The position numbers and the translations under genes were made by a program. A DNA stretch of 64,000 bases from Paenibacillus_AR mesotrionivorans (GTDB lineage Bacteria; Bacillota; Bacilli; Paenibacillales; NBRC-103111). Below, piece after piece: positions 49,734-58,607 of the stretch. Under the pieces are notes generated by a model. It had not been told where the DNA came from, ran no database searches, and was given only the letters and a program-made list of their open reading frames with translations. How positions within the stretch are numbered: position 1 is the stretch's first letter; every line of letters starts with the position of its first letter. The stretch covers positions 310,001 through 374,000 of the forward strand of contig NZ_JBJURJ010000003.1 in assembly GCF_046098205.1 (NCBI RefSeq). The letters run 5' to 3'.

Positions 49734-50018
49734 TTAAGGAAGAATTTCGAATACGTTGTTCAGACGGGTCAGTTGAAACACCTTCAGCACATTCGGCGCC
49801 AAAGCCTGCAGTCTGATCTTGCCGCCGGCCTCTACGCACTTCTTGTAGGCACTGACAATTACCCCTAACCCCGTACTGTCAATAAACCGGCAATCGCTGA
49901 AATCCAGAAGAAAATGTGTTGTCCCGTTGCTCACATATTCCCGCATACTCTCTCTGAACAGGGACGCTTCCTCAATGGAGAAGGTGGGAGGAATACGTAT
50001 GACCTTTTCCTGCTGCAT
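49734..50018 (-). CDS. STAS-domain protein (anti-sigma factor antagonist, SpoIIAA/RsbV type)
   Basis: 94 residues, a single STAS domain. The phosphorylation segment FIDSTGLGVIVSAYK is intact, with Ser in the usual place. Such proteins bind and release an anti-sigma kinase depending on their phosphorylation. It is the last gene of a leftward four-gene module, 1 bp after the chemoreceptor gene. GAGGTG precedes the ATG at 50018, which lies close to the end of the receptor gene. Confidence 0.9.
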   Translation of the reverse strand: MQQEKVIRIPPTFSIEEASLFRESMREYVSNGTTHFLLDFSDCRFIDSTGLGVIVSAYKKCVEAGGKIRLQALAPNVLKVFQLTRLNNVFEILP

Positions 50019-50019
50019 G

Positions 50020-52029
50020 TTAGTCACCTCTTAATTTGATATTCTCAACCATACCCTCCAGCTCATTGGCCATCGCACTGATCTCTTGCGCGGACGAAGC
50101 AAGGTTGCTGACCGTGGAGGACTGCTCTTCGATGGCGCTGGACACACTTTCGCTATTGGACGCGGTTTGCTCGGATATGCTTCCCATGGAATCAATAAGG
50201 CCGATAATCTGGTCGGAGGTGGCCACCTCGTCCCGGGTAATCTCTTCAATTTCCTTCACATTATGGGTGATCACCTGAACAGTGTCAATAATATGCATGA
50301 AGGCCCGGTCCGTTTCCTGGACAATGTCCACGCCTTGGGTAACCGCGGAGGAGGCTCCCTTCATAGCACCCACGGCTTTGCCGATCTGATCCACCATCCG
50401 TTCCACCAGCTCCGATATTTCATTGGCCCGTTTGTTGGATTCCTCGGACAGCTTGCGGACCTCTCCGGCCACCACTGCAAAGCCTCTGCCGTTTTCCCCG
50501 GCACGGGCGGCTTCGATCGCGGCATTAAGCGCAAGCAGATTGGTCTGCTGGGCGATGGCGTTAATTACAGCCACAATTTCCGTCACGGTGGCGGATTGGG
50601 TATTCAGGGAGGCCAGAATGGCTTCGGTTTCGCCGGTGCTAATGCTGATGGTCTCCATGGCTTTCACCGTTTCCTGGACGCGTACGCGGCCGTCCTGGGC
50701 GGCTTTGTCGGAGATGTCCGCATTTTCGCTGGCAGTAGAGGCTTTGTTCAGGGCCAGCTGCACCAGACTGGACAGCTGCACCAGCACCTGCGACGCATTA
50801 ACAACAGAATCGTTATTGTTCTCCGCCCCTGCTGCAATCTCCTGCATGTTGGCGCTGATCTCCTCGATGGAGGCGTTGATTTCCTCCGAGGAGGCGGCCA
50901 TTTCCTGGGACATATTCATCAGCAATTCGGAGCCATCGCGGATTTTGCGGATCATCAGATCCTGCTTGTGGATCATCAGGTTGAAGGATTCGCTCAGCTC
51001 CTGGAACTCATCCTTGGAGCGGATGGACGTATGGGCCGTCAGATCCCCGTCCCCTGCCTGCGCCATAGCCTTCTGGAGCTTCCGGATTGGCCGGATGACA
51101 CCCATTTCGCTCATGAGATACCCGAGAAGCAGAGCGGCCAGGATACACACCAGGGTAATGACGATGGTATCGTTGCGGATGCTGAAGGCAGGCGCCATGT
51201 AGTCGTCGTAATTGGCCGTAGTGGCGACAATCCAATTGCCGGCTGGCTGGAATACAACATATTTATAAATGCCTTCAAAGGTGTAAAATCCGGCTTTTTT
51301 CTTGCCGGCCAGGACATCCTTCACCAGATTATTCAGCTCGGGAAAACCATTGTCAGCAGCATTCTCCTTCAGCACCTTGTCTTTGATGGGATGGGACACC
51401 AAAAGACCGGTTTTATCCACCATGTAGGCGTACCCGCTTTCACCGATTTTGACGTCGGCTACGGCTCCCGTAAGGGCCGGGAAGGAAACGGTGGCCAGAA
51501 GCACACCAGAGGTTTTCCCTCCGCTGGACAACGGCAGGGCGATGACAACGACAGGCTGGTTGCTGTCCTTGGAAATCAGCACCTCGCTGGTGACTGCAGT
51601 GCCGCCCAGAGCCTGCTTGAAATAATCACGGTCAGACACATTCAAATCCGGCGCTGCCGAGGAACTGGTTACAATGGCCTTGCCTTGTGCATCCGCAACA
51701 GCCAGCAGCTCGGTGAGTCCGCCGTTGTCCTTGTGCACGTTGACCAGATATTGATACGCCTCTGTCTTCAGCGGGGCATCCGCGGGCTTCAGAGGCAATT
51801 GGGACAGCGCCGTATTGCGCGCGGCAATCTGGAGGCTTTGGTGGACCTGCGTCAGCCTGCCCTCCACCTCCTTGGAGGTGGAAGCGGTAGTGGCCGCCAG
51901 CTGCTCCTCTATCGTGGACTGGAGGGCATCAGACGACAGGTTATAGGACAGGGTACCGGACAAGACCAGCGGGATACAGATCAGCAGGAACAAGAGCGTA
52001 CTTATTTTGACACGTAAACTCAACTTCAT
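50020..52029 (-). CDS. Methyl-accepting chemotaxis protein (dCache sensor)
   Basis: 669 residues. First membrane helix at about 10-30, a large extracytoplasmic domain (about 35-280) of the dCache type (DRDYFKQALGG and GYAYMVDKTGLLVSHP are typical), a second helix, HAMP, and a signalling domain with the conserved tip NAAIEAARAGENGRGFAVVA. GGAGGAG precedes the ATG at 52029. It is encoded inside a partner-switching cluster rather than with che genes, which suggests it reports to that switch or is co-regulated with it. Confidence 0.93.
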   Translation of the reverse strand: MKLSLRVKISTLLFLLICIPLVLSGTLSYNLSSDALQSTIEEQLAATTASTSKEVEGRLTQVHQSLQIAARNTALSQLPLKPADAPLKTEAYQYLVNVHKDNGGLTELLAVADAQGKAIVTSSSAAPDLNVSDRDYFKQALGGTAVTSEVLISKDSNQPVVVIALPLSSGGKTSGVLLATVSFPALTGAVADVKIGESGYAYMVDKTGLLVSHPIKDKVLKENAADNGFPELNNLVKDVLAGKKKAGFYTFEGIYKYVVFQPAGNWIVATTANYDDYMAPAFSIRNDTIVITLVCILAALLLGYLMSEMGVIRPIRKLQKAMAQAGDGDLTAHTSIRSKDEFQELSESFNLMIHKQDLMIRKIRDGSELLMNMSQEMAASSEEINASIEEISANMQEIAAGAENNNDSVVNASQVLVQLSSLVQLALNKASTASENADISDKAAQDGRVRVQETVKAMETISISTGETEAILASLNTQSATVTEIVAVINAIAQQTNLLALNAAIEAARAGENGRGFAVVAGEVRKLSEESNKRANEISELVERMVDQIGKAVGAMKGASSAVTQGVDIVQETDRAFMHIIDTVQVITHNVKEIEEITRDEVATSDQIIGLIDSMGSISEQTASNSESVSSAIEEQSSTVSNLASSAQEISAMANELEGMVENIKLRGD

Positions 52030-52068
52030 TTCGTTCTCCTCCATCTCCACGGGACATTCAAATTGGGT

Positions 52069-52467
52069 CTATTGGCATTCCAGGATTTTCACAATGTTAA
52101 TCGTATTGTCCACCATCTCCACATGATCGGAGAAACTGCGGATCAGATACAAACCTCTGCCTCCTTCATCCAATAGCCGGCTTTCGTCAATATCCAGCGG
52201 AATGTCCCGGTAACCCGACTTTCCCCCCGTGTCCTCCACCTGCAGATTCAGATGGGAGCCGTCCAAGGAATAGCGGATATAGATGGGTTTGGTGCAATCC
52301 TCGCTGTTTCCGTGAAAATAAGCGTTGGTCACGGCTTCGGCCAGAATCAGCTTCACATCAAAGGCCACCTGCTCCACTTCGGGACCCAGGTCACGGATAA
52401 TCCCGTCGATCAGGCCCTGATGGTGATCCAAACCGAATAAAACCACTTCTTTTACACAAACTTCCAT
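52069..52467 (-). CDS. Anti-sigma-type serine kinase (HATPase, RsbW/SpoIIAB-like)
   Basis: 132 residues. The GHKL ATPase fold shows the N-box LILAEAVTNAYFHGN and G-boxes QVEDTGGKSG and LLDEGGRGLYLIRSF. Members bind a sigma factor or other partner and phosphorylate a STAS antagonist. It lies between the PP2C phosphatase gene and the chemoreceptor gene, with the STAS gene further down. No sigma factor gene is adjacent, so its target is unknown. Confidence 0.88.
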   Translation of the reverse strand: MEVCVKEVVLFGLDHHQGLIDGIIRDLGPEVEQVAFDVKLILAEAVTNAYFHGNSEDCTKPIYIRYSLDGSHLNLQVEDTGGKSGYRDIPLDIDESRLLDEGGRGLYLIRSFSDHVEMVDNTINIVKILECQ

Positions 52468-52483
52468 CCGTATCTCCCTGCCT

Positions 52484-53932
52484 TCACCTGATTGTCAACT
52501 CCAGCCATGTGCAGTCATCCTGCAGGATGGAGTCCTGTGTCGAGCGCTTCAGCGCTTCATATTCCCAATACGCAGTCTCCCCGCCTTCAAGCAGCTCCAA
52601 ACCGTCCGTGTAAAAACAAAACCGGTCACCGGAGGAAAAGGGAATCTGTACAGAATCAAATCTGCTGTTCTCAAACATTCCGACGGGGGCACCCTTCACC
52701 TGCAGCCTGGTCCATTGCCCGTCCGCCCTGCAGTGGTCAAATTCGTTGATGCCCGCCGCCGCTGCAGTCAGCAGCCCTTCTTCAAAGTCAAGCAGGAAGC
52801 AGCAGACCGCTATATAGTCCTCGTCCAGATGCCGGACAATTTTGAGATTCAAATCCCGCAGGACCTCCTGGGGATGGGCATGCTCCTGCACGCTGTCGAA
52901 GAATAGCAGGCGCATGGCGGAGATATTCAACGCCGCCGTTAACCCCTTGCCGGTTACATCGCCGATGATGCCAATGACCTTGTCCGAACTGATCCGGTGA
53001 AAAAAATAAAAATCGCCGCTTAGGGTTCCGGCAGGGACATAGAGCTTCTGGAAGCCCGCCCGTTCCGGCAGGGGGAAATCCGCAGCCAGCCGGCGCTCCT
53101 GGAGCTGCACCGCACGCTTAATTTCCTTCTTGCTGTCGGTCACATCCCGCAGCAGCAGCTGGGTAGCGCTGACTCCGGCGAAGCTTACGGGAGCGCAGAC
53201 AATGTCCAGATCGGCAGCCCGCCCGTCGTTCAGCACCGCCTTGATCTCCACCCGCATATTCTCTGTGGACTGGTCCAGATAGTTCAGAACTTTATTTTCC
53301 TTGCTTTTGAGAAACCCCCGATGAAAGAAGCTCTGCAGGCTGCAGCCTACCATCTGCTCCCGGTCCAGGCCAAACAGCACCTCCGATTGTTTATTGGCGA
53401 ACAGCACCATGTCCTCCCGGAAGACAATAATCGCATCGGGACACAGCTCCACCAGATTCCGGTACCGCTCCTCGCTTTCCTTCAGAAGCAGGTCCGCCCG
53501 GACCCGTTCGGTGACGTCATGGACAACGGAATAGATGCAGTTGACTCCAAGCATGGTGATCATGCCGGTATGTATCTCCACGTACATGGTGGCGCCGTCG
53601 GCTCTTTTGTGACGGTCCATCAGGATCTGGTTAAGCTCCGTCCCTTCCTTCACTCTGTCCACGAAGGTTTTGTCCAGCGGGATGCCCGCCATCCGGGCTA
53701 TACCGTCCTGGTCCTTAGCCTTCAAATCCTCAATGCTCAACGCCCGCAGCTCCGCCAGTCGGTACCCGTAGAAGTCCAAAGCGGCTTTGTTGGCGTCCAC
53801 TATATTCCCGTTAGCGGGGTCGACCAGAAGCGTAACCAGATGGTTATTGTCGTAGATGCAGCCGTAATGCTCCATACAGGTTTGGGCTGAGGGATTGTTT
53901 TGCAGATTCTTGCATGAATGGTGGTTATTCAT
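52484..53932 (-). CDS. PAS-domain PP2C-type phosphatase (RsbU/SpoIIE-like)
   Basis: About 482 residues. Two PAS domains (LVTLLVDPANGNIVDANKAA and YRNLVELCPDAIIVFREDM) precede a SpoIIE/PP2C domain with metal sites SGDFYFF and IIGDVTGKGLTAAL and CFYTDGLELLEGG near the end. It should dephosphorylate the STAS protein in response to a signal bound by the PAS domains. The start is uncertain: ATG at 53932 lacks a well-spaced ribosome site, while GTG at 53944 lies 3 bases after AGGGAAA. A TATACT box is at 53971-53976. Confidence 0.88.
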   Translation of the reverse strand: MNNHHSCKNLQNNPSAQTCMEHYGCIYDNNHLVTLLVDPANGNIVDANKAALDFYGYRLAELRALSIEDLKAKDQDGIARMAGIPLDKTFVDRVKEGTELNQILMDRHKRADGATMYVEIHTGMITMLGVNCIYSVVHDVTERVRADLLLKESEERYRNLVELCPDAIIVFREDMVLFANKQSEVLFGLDREQMVGCSLQSFFHRGFLKSKENKVLNYLDQSTENMRVEIKAVLNDGRAADLDIVCAPVSFAGVSATQLLLRDVTDSKKEIKRAVQLQERRLAADFPLPERAGFQKLYVPAGTLSGDFYFFHRISSDKVIGIIGDVTGKGLTAALNISAMRLLFFDSVQEHAHPQEVLRDLNLKIVRHLDEDYIAVCCFLLDFEEGLLTAAAAGINEFDHCRADGQWTRLQVKGAPVGMFENSRFDSVQIPFSSGDRFCFYTDGLELLEGGETAYWEYEALKRSTQDSILQDDCTWLELTIR

Positions 53933-54066
53933 CGGGGGCCACACTTTCCCTGAATAGGTTATTTTAATCAGTATAACATATTTTTTATTTCATATGTCGT
54001 CCTAAATCGACATCCGATGACAGTGCTTTTTACTGGAAATAGTTCAAACAGCGGTCTACGGACAGC

Positions 54067-54093
54067 AAAAAACCGGCATTCGCATGCCGGTTT
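54067..54093 (-). terminator. Intrinsic terminator of the Gfo/Idh/MocA-isomerase operon
   Basis: AAACCGGCAT and ATGCCGGTTT form a perfect 10-bp stem around TCGC, with a T run on the leftward strand. Confidence 0.9.
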
Positions 54094-54102
54094 GTCCCGC
54101 GT

Positions 54103-55122
54103 TTAATAGGTATGGACGAACTCTCTGAAGCGGCTTCTGGAGGAGGCGTAAATGGCGTCCAGAAGTCCCATGGAGGCTGCCGCATCGCTTAATTCCGTAT
54201 ACTCCTTAACGCCTGTTTGTCTGCTCCTGTAGTACAATGCCACCAGCTTGGCATGGCCTTTGCCCCAGTAGGATTTGCCCAGCTCGGCCGCCGTATCGCT
54301 GGCCAGCACCTCCTCGGTGCCATCCCGGATCAAGAGCAGGCGGTTATCCGTGTAGCGCAGAAGCCCCTTCTCCATATGCATCTCCACAAAAAACGGGCTG
54401 TTGCCGGAATAACCGTTGGTGGCATAGAAGAAGCCCTTCTTCCCATCCTTGTAATACAGAGTGGCCTCCGCCGTATCCTCCACCTCAATCACATCCTGAA
54501 GCACCCGGGTATCGGTGGTTCCTTTGACCGATTCCACCTGGCCGCCCAGATGATAGAGCATATCCAGCATATGCACTGCCTGGTTGATCAGGAGCCCGCC
54601 GCCTTCGGTGGCCCACTTGCCGCGCCATTCCTCGGAGCGGTAATATTCCGGTGTCCGGTGCCAGGTGAGAATGCAGCGCAGACCCAGCATCCGGCCAAGC
54701 TCTCCTTTATCAATCCACTCCTTGGCCTTCTCCACGGAAGGGTTGAAGCGGTTCTGGAGGATGACACAGCAGGTGACACCTGCCTTCTCCACCGCACGGA
54801 CGATGCCTGCAGCTTCCGCTGCATTCAGGGCCACCGGCTTTTCCAGGACGATGTGTTTGCCCGCCTCCGCGGCCCGGATGGCCATGGGCGCATGGAGATA
54901 ATGGGGAAGGCAGATATGGACGGTGTCCACTTCGGGGTCTGCCAATACCTCATCCGCACTTGTAAAGCTCTTGCAGCCATATTGCCCTGCCAAAGCGGCA
55001 CTCCGCTCCGGCACGATATCGCAGACGCCGTAGAGCCTGGCATCCGGCGCCTCCGCTATAGCTGCGGCATGCACCGGTCCGATGGCTCCGCAGCCAAGAA
55101 TGACGGCATTCTTCGCATCCAT
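54103..55122 (-). CDS. Gfo/Idh/MocA-family oxidoreductase
   Basis: 339 residues. The nucleotide-binding motif is AVILGCGAIGPVHAAA, followed by VLEKPVALNA (EKP motif) and the C-terminal LLINQAVHMLDMLYH with the catalytic-region His. It is the third gene of a leftward operon with an isomerase (1 bp away) and a second oxidoreductase, a set seen in inositol-like and keto-sugar pathways. Substrate not assigned. Confidence 0.88.
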   Translation of the reverse strand: MDAKNAVILGCGAIGPVHAAAIAEAPDARLYGVCDIVPERSAALAGQYGCKSFTSADEVLADPEVDTVHICLPHYLHAPMAIRAAEAGKHIVLEKPVALNAAEAAGIVRAVEKAGVTCCVILQNRFNPSVEKAKEWIDKGELGRMLGLRCILTWHRTPEYYRSEEWRGKWATEGGGLLINQAVHMLDMLYHLGGQVESVKGTTDTRVLQDVIEVEDTAEATLYYKDGKKGFFYATNGYSGNSPFFVEMHMEKGLLRYTDNRLLLIRDGTEEVLASDTAAELGKSYWGKGHAKLVALYYRSRQTGVKEYTELSDAAASMGLLDAIYASSRSRFREFVHTY

Positions 55123-55123
55123 G

Positions 55124-55888
55124 TTATGCGAAACCTTCCTTCTTCAGGTTGTTGTAGCTGATGGTCAGGCTGTCGAAGGCTTCGGTAGGACCGGCATCCC
55201 GTTCGATGAGGTACCACTTGACCTTGGCTTCCTCAGAGGCCTTGAAGATTTCCGGCCAGCTCAGGTTGCCCTCCATCACCTCGGACATAATCTGCTTGTC
55301 GTCGATAATCGCCAGATCCTTAAAGTGGATAGCATCCACCCGTCCGGCCAGCTTGCGGATCCATTGCACCGGATCTACGCCGCCGTATTGCAGCCAATAG
55401 GTATCCAGGGTGAACATGAAGGTTTCCGGATTGGTTTCCTCCACAAGAACATCCATACCAAATTTGCCGTTAAACTTTTGGAATTCAAAATGATGGTTAT
55501 GGTAGCTGAACTTCAAGCCGTTTTTACCCAATTCATCGGCAATGGCGGAGAATTTCCGCGCGAAGGCGGGATACCCCTCCGCGCTGCGGAATTCGGTGGG
55601 CAGGCCGCCCAATCCGGCGATGCCGCAGCCCAAGGTATGGTGATCCTTAATCAGGGTGTCCAGCTCATCCACGAATTTGGAATAAGGCGTATGGGTAATC
55701 ACAATCTTCAGGCCGTGGGAATCAGCGATGGCCTTCAGCTCCTCCGCCGGCAAGGCAACCTTGATGCCCGAGGCCTGGATGGTAGTGTAGCCGATCTCGC
55801 GGACTTTCTTCAGCGTCGCATCCAATTCCTCTGCGGTATTGGTGTAATCACGCAGGGTGTACATTTGGGCGCCCAAAATTTTGGTCAT
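55124..55888 (-). CDS. Sugar phosphate isomerase/epimerase (xylose-isomerase-like TIM barrel)
   Basis: 254 residues. TIM-barrel metal-site residues are seen in FSYHNHHFEF, FTLDTYWLQYGG and IHFKDL, and a late Glu-Arg in YLIERDAGP, as in IolE/IolI-like and 3-keto-sugar isomerases. AAAGGAGA precedes the ATG. Lies between two oxidoreductase genes; probably isomerises the keto intermediate they make. Precise substrate unknown. Confidence 0.88.
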   Translation of the reverse strand: MTKILGAQMYTLRDYTNTAEELDATLKKVREIGYTTIQASGIKVALPAEELKAIADSHGLKIVITHTPYSKFVDELDTLIKDHHTLGCGIAGLGGLPTEFRSAEGYPAFARKFSAIADELGKNGLKFSYHNHHFEFQKFNGKFGMDVLVEETNPETFMFTLDTYWLQYGGVDPVQWIRKLAGRVDAIHFKDLAIIDDKQIMSEVMEGNLSWPEIFKASEEAKVKWYLIERDAGPTEAFDSLTISYNNLKKEGFA

Positions 55889-55905
55889 GGGGATCGTCTC
55901 CTTTA

Positions 55906-57072
55906 TTAGTGGGTTCCGGCTACATCGGCCACGTTCTGAACAACATCAGGCTTGACGTATGTGGAGGTTTTGATTTTGTCCTGAAGCAGGTTATAGAACC
56001 CGTCATGGTCAAAATTCTCCAGATCCGCCCAGCTGTCAGTCCAGGCCGAATAGTGGATGCCGTTGGAGATGAGCAGGCCGAGAACTCCTTCTTCCCCGGG
56101 GGCCAGCAGCTTCTCGCCCTTCAGGATGGCGTTGGTGAAGTTCTTCATGATGCCCACATGCTGCTCCCCGCCATTGGTATCTGCAGGAACCTCGCACTTC
56201 CAGGCCTCAGGACGGCCGAAGGGAGCGGTGTTAGTCTTGTTAAATTCCCGTTCCGACACACGATTGCGGTGGAAAGTAATCACATTCTTCTCTACGACAA
56301 TCTTGCCCATGTCGCCGGAGATTTCCAGGCGGTTGGTGCCCGGAGACTCCGCGGTAGAGGTAATATATACGCCGCTGGCGCCGTTTTCGAATTCCATGTA
56401 GGCGGTGACATCGTCCTCCACCTCAATATTGTAAAACTTGCCGAAGCCGCAGAAGGAACGCACCCGTTTGGGCATGCCGAGAATCCACTGGAACAGGTCC
56501 AGGTTATGCGGGTTCTGGTTAATCAGGGTGCCGCCGCCTTCCCCCTCCCAAGTGGAGCGCCAGGTGCCGGAATCGTGGTAGCATTGGGGACGGTACCAGT
56601 CGGTGATGATCCAGACGGCGCGTTTGATGCCGCCCAGTTCCCCGCTTTTCACCAGGTCCCGGACCTTCTGGTACACGGGGTTGGTGCGCTGGTTGTACAT
56701 GATGCAGAACAGCTTGTCGGACTTTTGGGCAGCTTCGTTCATTTCCAGAACCTGCTTGGTATGCACACCCGCCGGCTTCTCCACCAGCACATGCAGCCCA
56801 TGCTCGAAACCTTGGATAGCGAGAACCGGATGGTCGTAATGGGGCACCGCGATAAGCACCGCGTCGATCAGGCCGCTTTTGTACATGGACAGGGCGTCCT
56901 CGAATACAGGGACCTCCGGCAGCGTGTTCCGCGCCCATTCCCTTCTTTCCTCACTGATGTCGCATACGGCGCCGAGAACAAGATTGGGCACCCGCTTCTC
57001 CAAATGAATATGCTTGGTATGGGATGAGCCCATGTTGCCCAGGCCGATTACACCAATTCTGACTTTATCCAT
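55906..57072 (-). CDS. Gfo/Idh/MocA-family oxidoreductase
   Basis: 388 residues. RIGVIGLGNMGSSHTKHI is the Rossmann motif, LVEKPAGVHTKQ the EKP motif, and GGTLINQNPHNLDLFQW the catalytic His segment. AGGAGG precedes the ATG at 57072 by 12 bases. First gene of the operon, divergent from an AraC regulator; a cre-like palindrome lies in its leader. Confidence 0.9.
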   Translation of the reverse strand: MDKVRIGVIGLGNMGSSHTKHIHLEKRVPNLVLGAVCDISEERREWARNTLPEVPVFEDALSMYKSGLIDAVLIAVPHYDHPVLAIQGFEHGLHVLVEKPAGVHTKQVLEMNEAAQKSDKLFCIMYNQRTNPVYQKVRDLVKSGELGGIKRAVWIITDWYRPQCYHDSGTWRSTWEGEGGGTLINQNPHNLDLFQWILGMPKRVRSFCGFGKFYNIEVEDDVTAYMEFENGASGVYITSTAESPGTNRLEISGDMGKIVVEKNVITFHRNRVSEREFNKTNTAPFGRPEAWKCEVPADTNGGEQHVGIMKNFTNAILKGEKLLAPGEEGVLGLLISNGIHYSAWTDSWADLENFDHDGFYNLLQDKIKTSTYVKPDVVQNVADVAGTH

Positions 57073-57095
57073 AAGCTGACGCTTCCTCCTTGGGA

Positions 57096-57111
57096 TTAAA
57101 ACGGTTTCAAT
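57096..57111. promoter_or_regulatory. Possible catabolite-responsive element (cre-like)
   Basis: On the leftward strand ATTGAAACCGTTTTAA matches much of the CcpA consensus around a central CG but has two mismatches. It lies about 25 bp before the oxidoreductase start. Confidence 0.35.
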
Positions 57112-57208
57112 TTTCCCTTTCACTGTACCATTTATGGGTTCCGCGATCTATACAATCCTTGTTTGATACTATGCAAATCTTGCGGTAATATGGGGAGGGG
57201 TGAAACAT

Positions 57209-58063
57209 GTGAAAACAGAACACGGCAGAATCCGGTACGGGGCCGCAGACGGCTCCTTTTCGTTCCATCATACCCGTGACGAATCGCCCAATCCGGAGCA
57301 TTTTAAGCTGCATTATGAAGTGGGCTATGAAATTTTCCTGTTCCTGGAGGGGAACGGAACCTATATTATTGAGGGCAACCGGTATGAATTGTCCCCCAAT
57401 TCTCTTCTGATTATGAACTCCAATGAGCTTCACGTCTTGTCCATTTCGCCGGATCACCCGTATGAGCGCATTGTGCTGACGCTGAAGAAGGATTTTCTGC
57501 CTCCCTTTTTGTCACACGGGGTGGACTTCCTGCGTTCTATTAAATACCGGAAGCTGGGGCACGGCAACCTGATCCAGGGGGAGCTGGTGGTGAAAAACGG
57601 TCTGCTGGACTATTATCATAAGCTGCGGCGCTTGCTTGCCCGTCCCGGTCCGGAAGAGGAGTTTATGGCCAAATGTGTCATTGTGGAGCTCCTGGCCGCT
57701 ATCAACAGCATCAAGGAAAAGGAGCTGCTGGATGCCCAGCTGCATAAGCCGGCCATGACCAAGGTAAGCGAGCTGCTGGAGTACATCAACGGGAATCTGA
57801 ATGAAGCGCTGACCCTGGACGCCCTGGCAGAGCGGTTTTTCCTGACCAAGTATCATCTGTGCCATATTTTCAAGGAAGCCACCGGTTATTCCATTAACCA
57901 ATATATCTCGTACAAGCGGATTCATATGGCGGATGCGCTGATGCTGGAGGGCTACACCCCTACCCAGGCCTGCTTTATGTCCGGCTTCAACAGCTACTCC
58001 AATTTCTATAAATCCTACCGCAAGCTCACCGGACGTTCGCCCCGGCATACCAAGGAGGAATGA
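57209..58063 (+). CDS. AraC-family transcriptional regulator with cupin sensor
   Basis: 284 residues. Cupin half: YEIFLFLEGNGTYIIEGNRY and NSLLIMNSNELH. DNA-binding half: LTLDALAERFFLTKYHLCHI and a second HTH TPTQACFMSGFNSYSNFYKS followed by KLTGRSPR. The GTG at 57209 fits GGGGAGG better than the GTG at 57200. Divergent from the oxidoreductase-isomerase operon, its probable target. Confidence 0.9.
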   Translation: MKTEHGRIRYGAADGSFSFHHTRDESPNPEHFKLHYEVGYEIFLFLEGNGTYIIEGNRYELSPNSLLIMNSNELHVLSISPDHPYERIVLTLKKDFLPPFLSHGVDFLRSIKYRKLGHGNLIQGELVVKNGLLDYYHKLRRLLARPGPEEEFMAKCVIVELLAAINSIKEKELLDAQLHKPAMTKVSELLEYINGNLNEALTLDALAERFFLTKYHLCHIFKEATGYSINQYISYKRIHMADALMLEGYTPTQACFMSGFNSYSNFYKSYRKLTGRSPRHTKEE

Positions 58064-58087
58064 TTTTTTTTAGTAAGCATGCCAAAA

Positions 58088-58111
58088 AGCTCTTGAACTC
58101 TATCAAGAGCT
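58088..58111 (+). terminator. Possible terminator of the AraC regulator gene
   Basis: AGCTCTTGA and TCAAGAGCT form a perfect 9-bp stem around ACTCTA; only a short T-rich stretch follows (TAGTAGTTTTATAG). Confidence 0.5.
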
Positions 58112-58162
58112 ATAGTAGTTTTATAGATGTAAACCCATTTCCAATTGAAGGGAGGCGACGGC

Positions 58163-58378
58163 ATGGAGAAGATGATGAACATGATGATGTGTATGTGTAT
58201 GGACGACATGATGTGCAAGATGCGTTCCATGAAGATGATGATGGAAGAAATGAAGGGTATGGACATGAAGGACTGCGGAATGGACATGGATATGATGATG
58301 GCCAAAATGCAGGAATGCGACGAAATGACCACCATGATGATGGACATGATGCGCGACATGAAGAAGGTTTCCATGTAA
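58163..58378 (+). CDS. Methionine-rich microprotein
   Basis: 71 residues, of which 32 are Met (about 45 percent) and 5 are Cys; Lys, Asp and Glu make up most of the rest. There is no hydrophobic signal or membrane segment. The helix-like pattern repeats MMM, DMM and MKM blocks, with Cys in CMCM, MMCK, KDCG and QECD. GGGAGG lies 7 bases before the ATG, and the frame ends 379 bases before the MITE end, in a gene-poor spot. Met and Cys clusters suggest binding of soft metal ions such as Cu(I) or Ag(I), or a structural spore role; both are guesses. The other frames are shadowed by the ATGATG pattern. Confidence 0.7.
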   Translation: MEKMMNMMMCMCMDDMMCKMRSMKMMMEEMKGMDMKDCGMDMDMMMAKMQECDEMTTMMMDMMRDMKKVSM

Positions 58379-58436
58379 TTGGCTTCAGGTTTGCGGGAAT
58401 CTGACCATTCCGGCAAACAGCACGACTATTGTCGGG

Positions 58437-58576
58437 CAAGCGGACAGCCGCGGTACCCGGCAGGTTGATAAGGCCCAGCAGACCGCTGCACGGCCATTCA
58501 TATTTTCCCGGTTAGCGGACAGCCGCATTCCCGGGGACCCATTGGAACGTTTCGGTTAAGCAGACAGCTGCAGACC
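58437..58576 (+). repeat. Four short palindromic modules (GCGGACAGCCGC type)
   Basis: AGCGGACAGCCGC, AGCAGACCGCTGC, AGCGGACAGCCGC and AGCAGACAGCTGC begin at about 58439, 58477, 58514 and 58559. All are short palindromes in the same orientation. The pitch (38, 37 and 45 bp) differs from the other repeat elements. The stretch 58379-58607 holds nothing else recognisable. Confidence 0.6.
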
Positions 58577-58607
58577 GGCGTTTTTTTATTTGGGGCGGAT
58601 TTATCCC

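Noticed and set aside
58060..58404. Alternative His/Asp-rich frame over the methionine-rich gene
   Set aside because: It has no ribosome site at its start and its composition follows directly from the ATGATG-rich pattern of the other frame. The frame behind GGGAGG is preferred.
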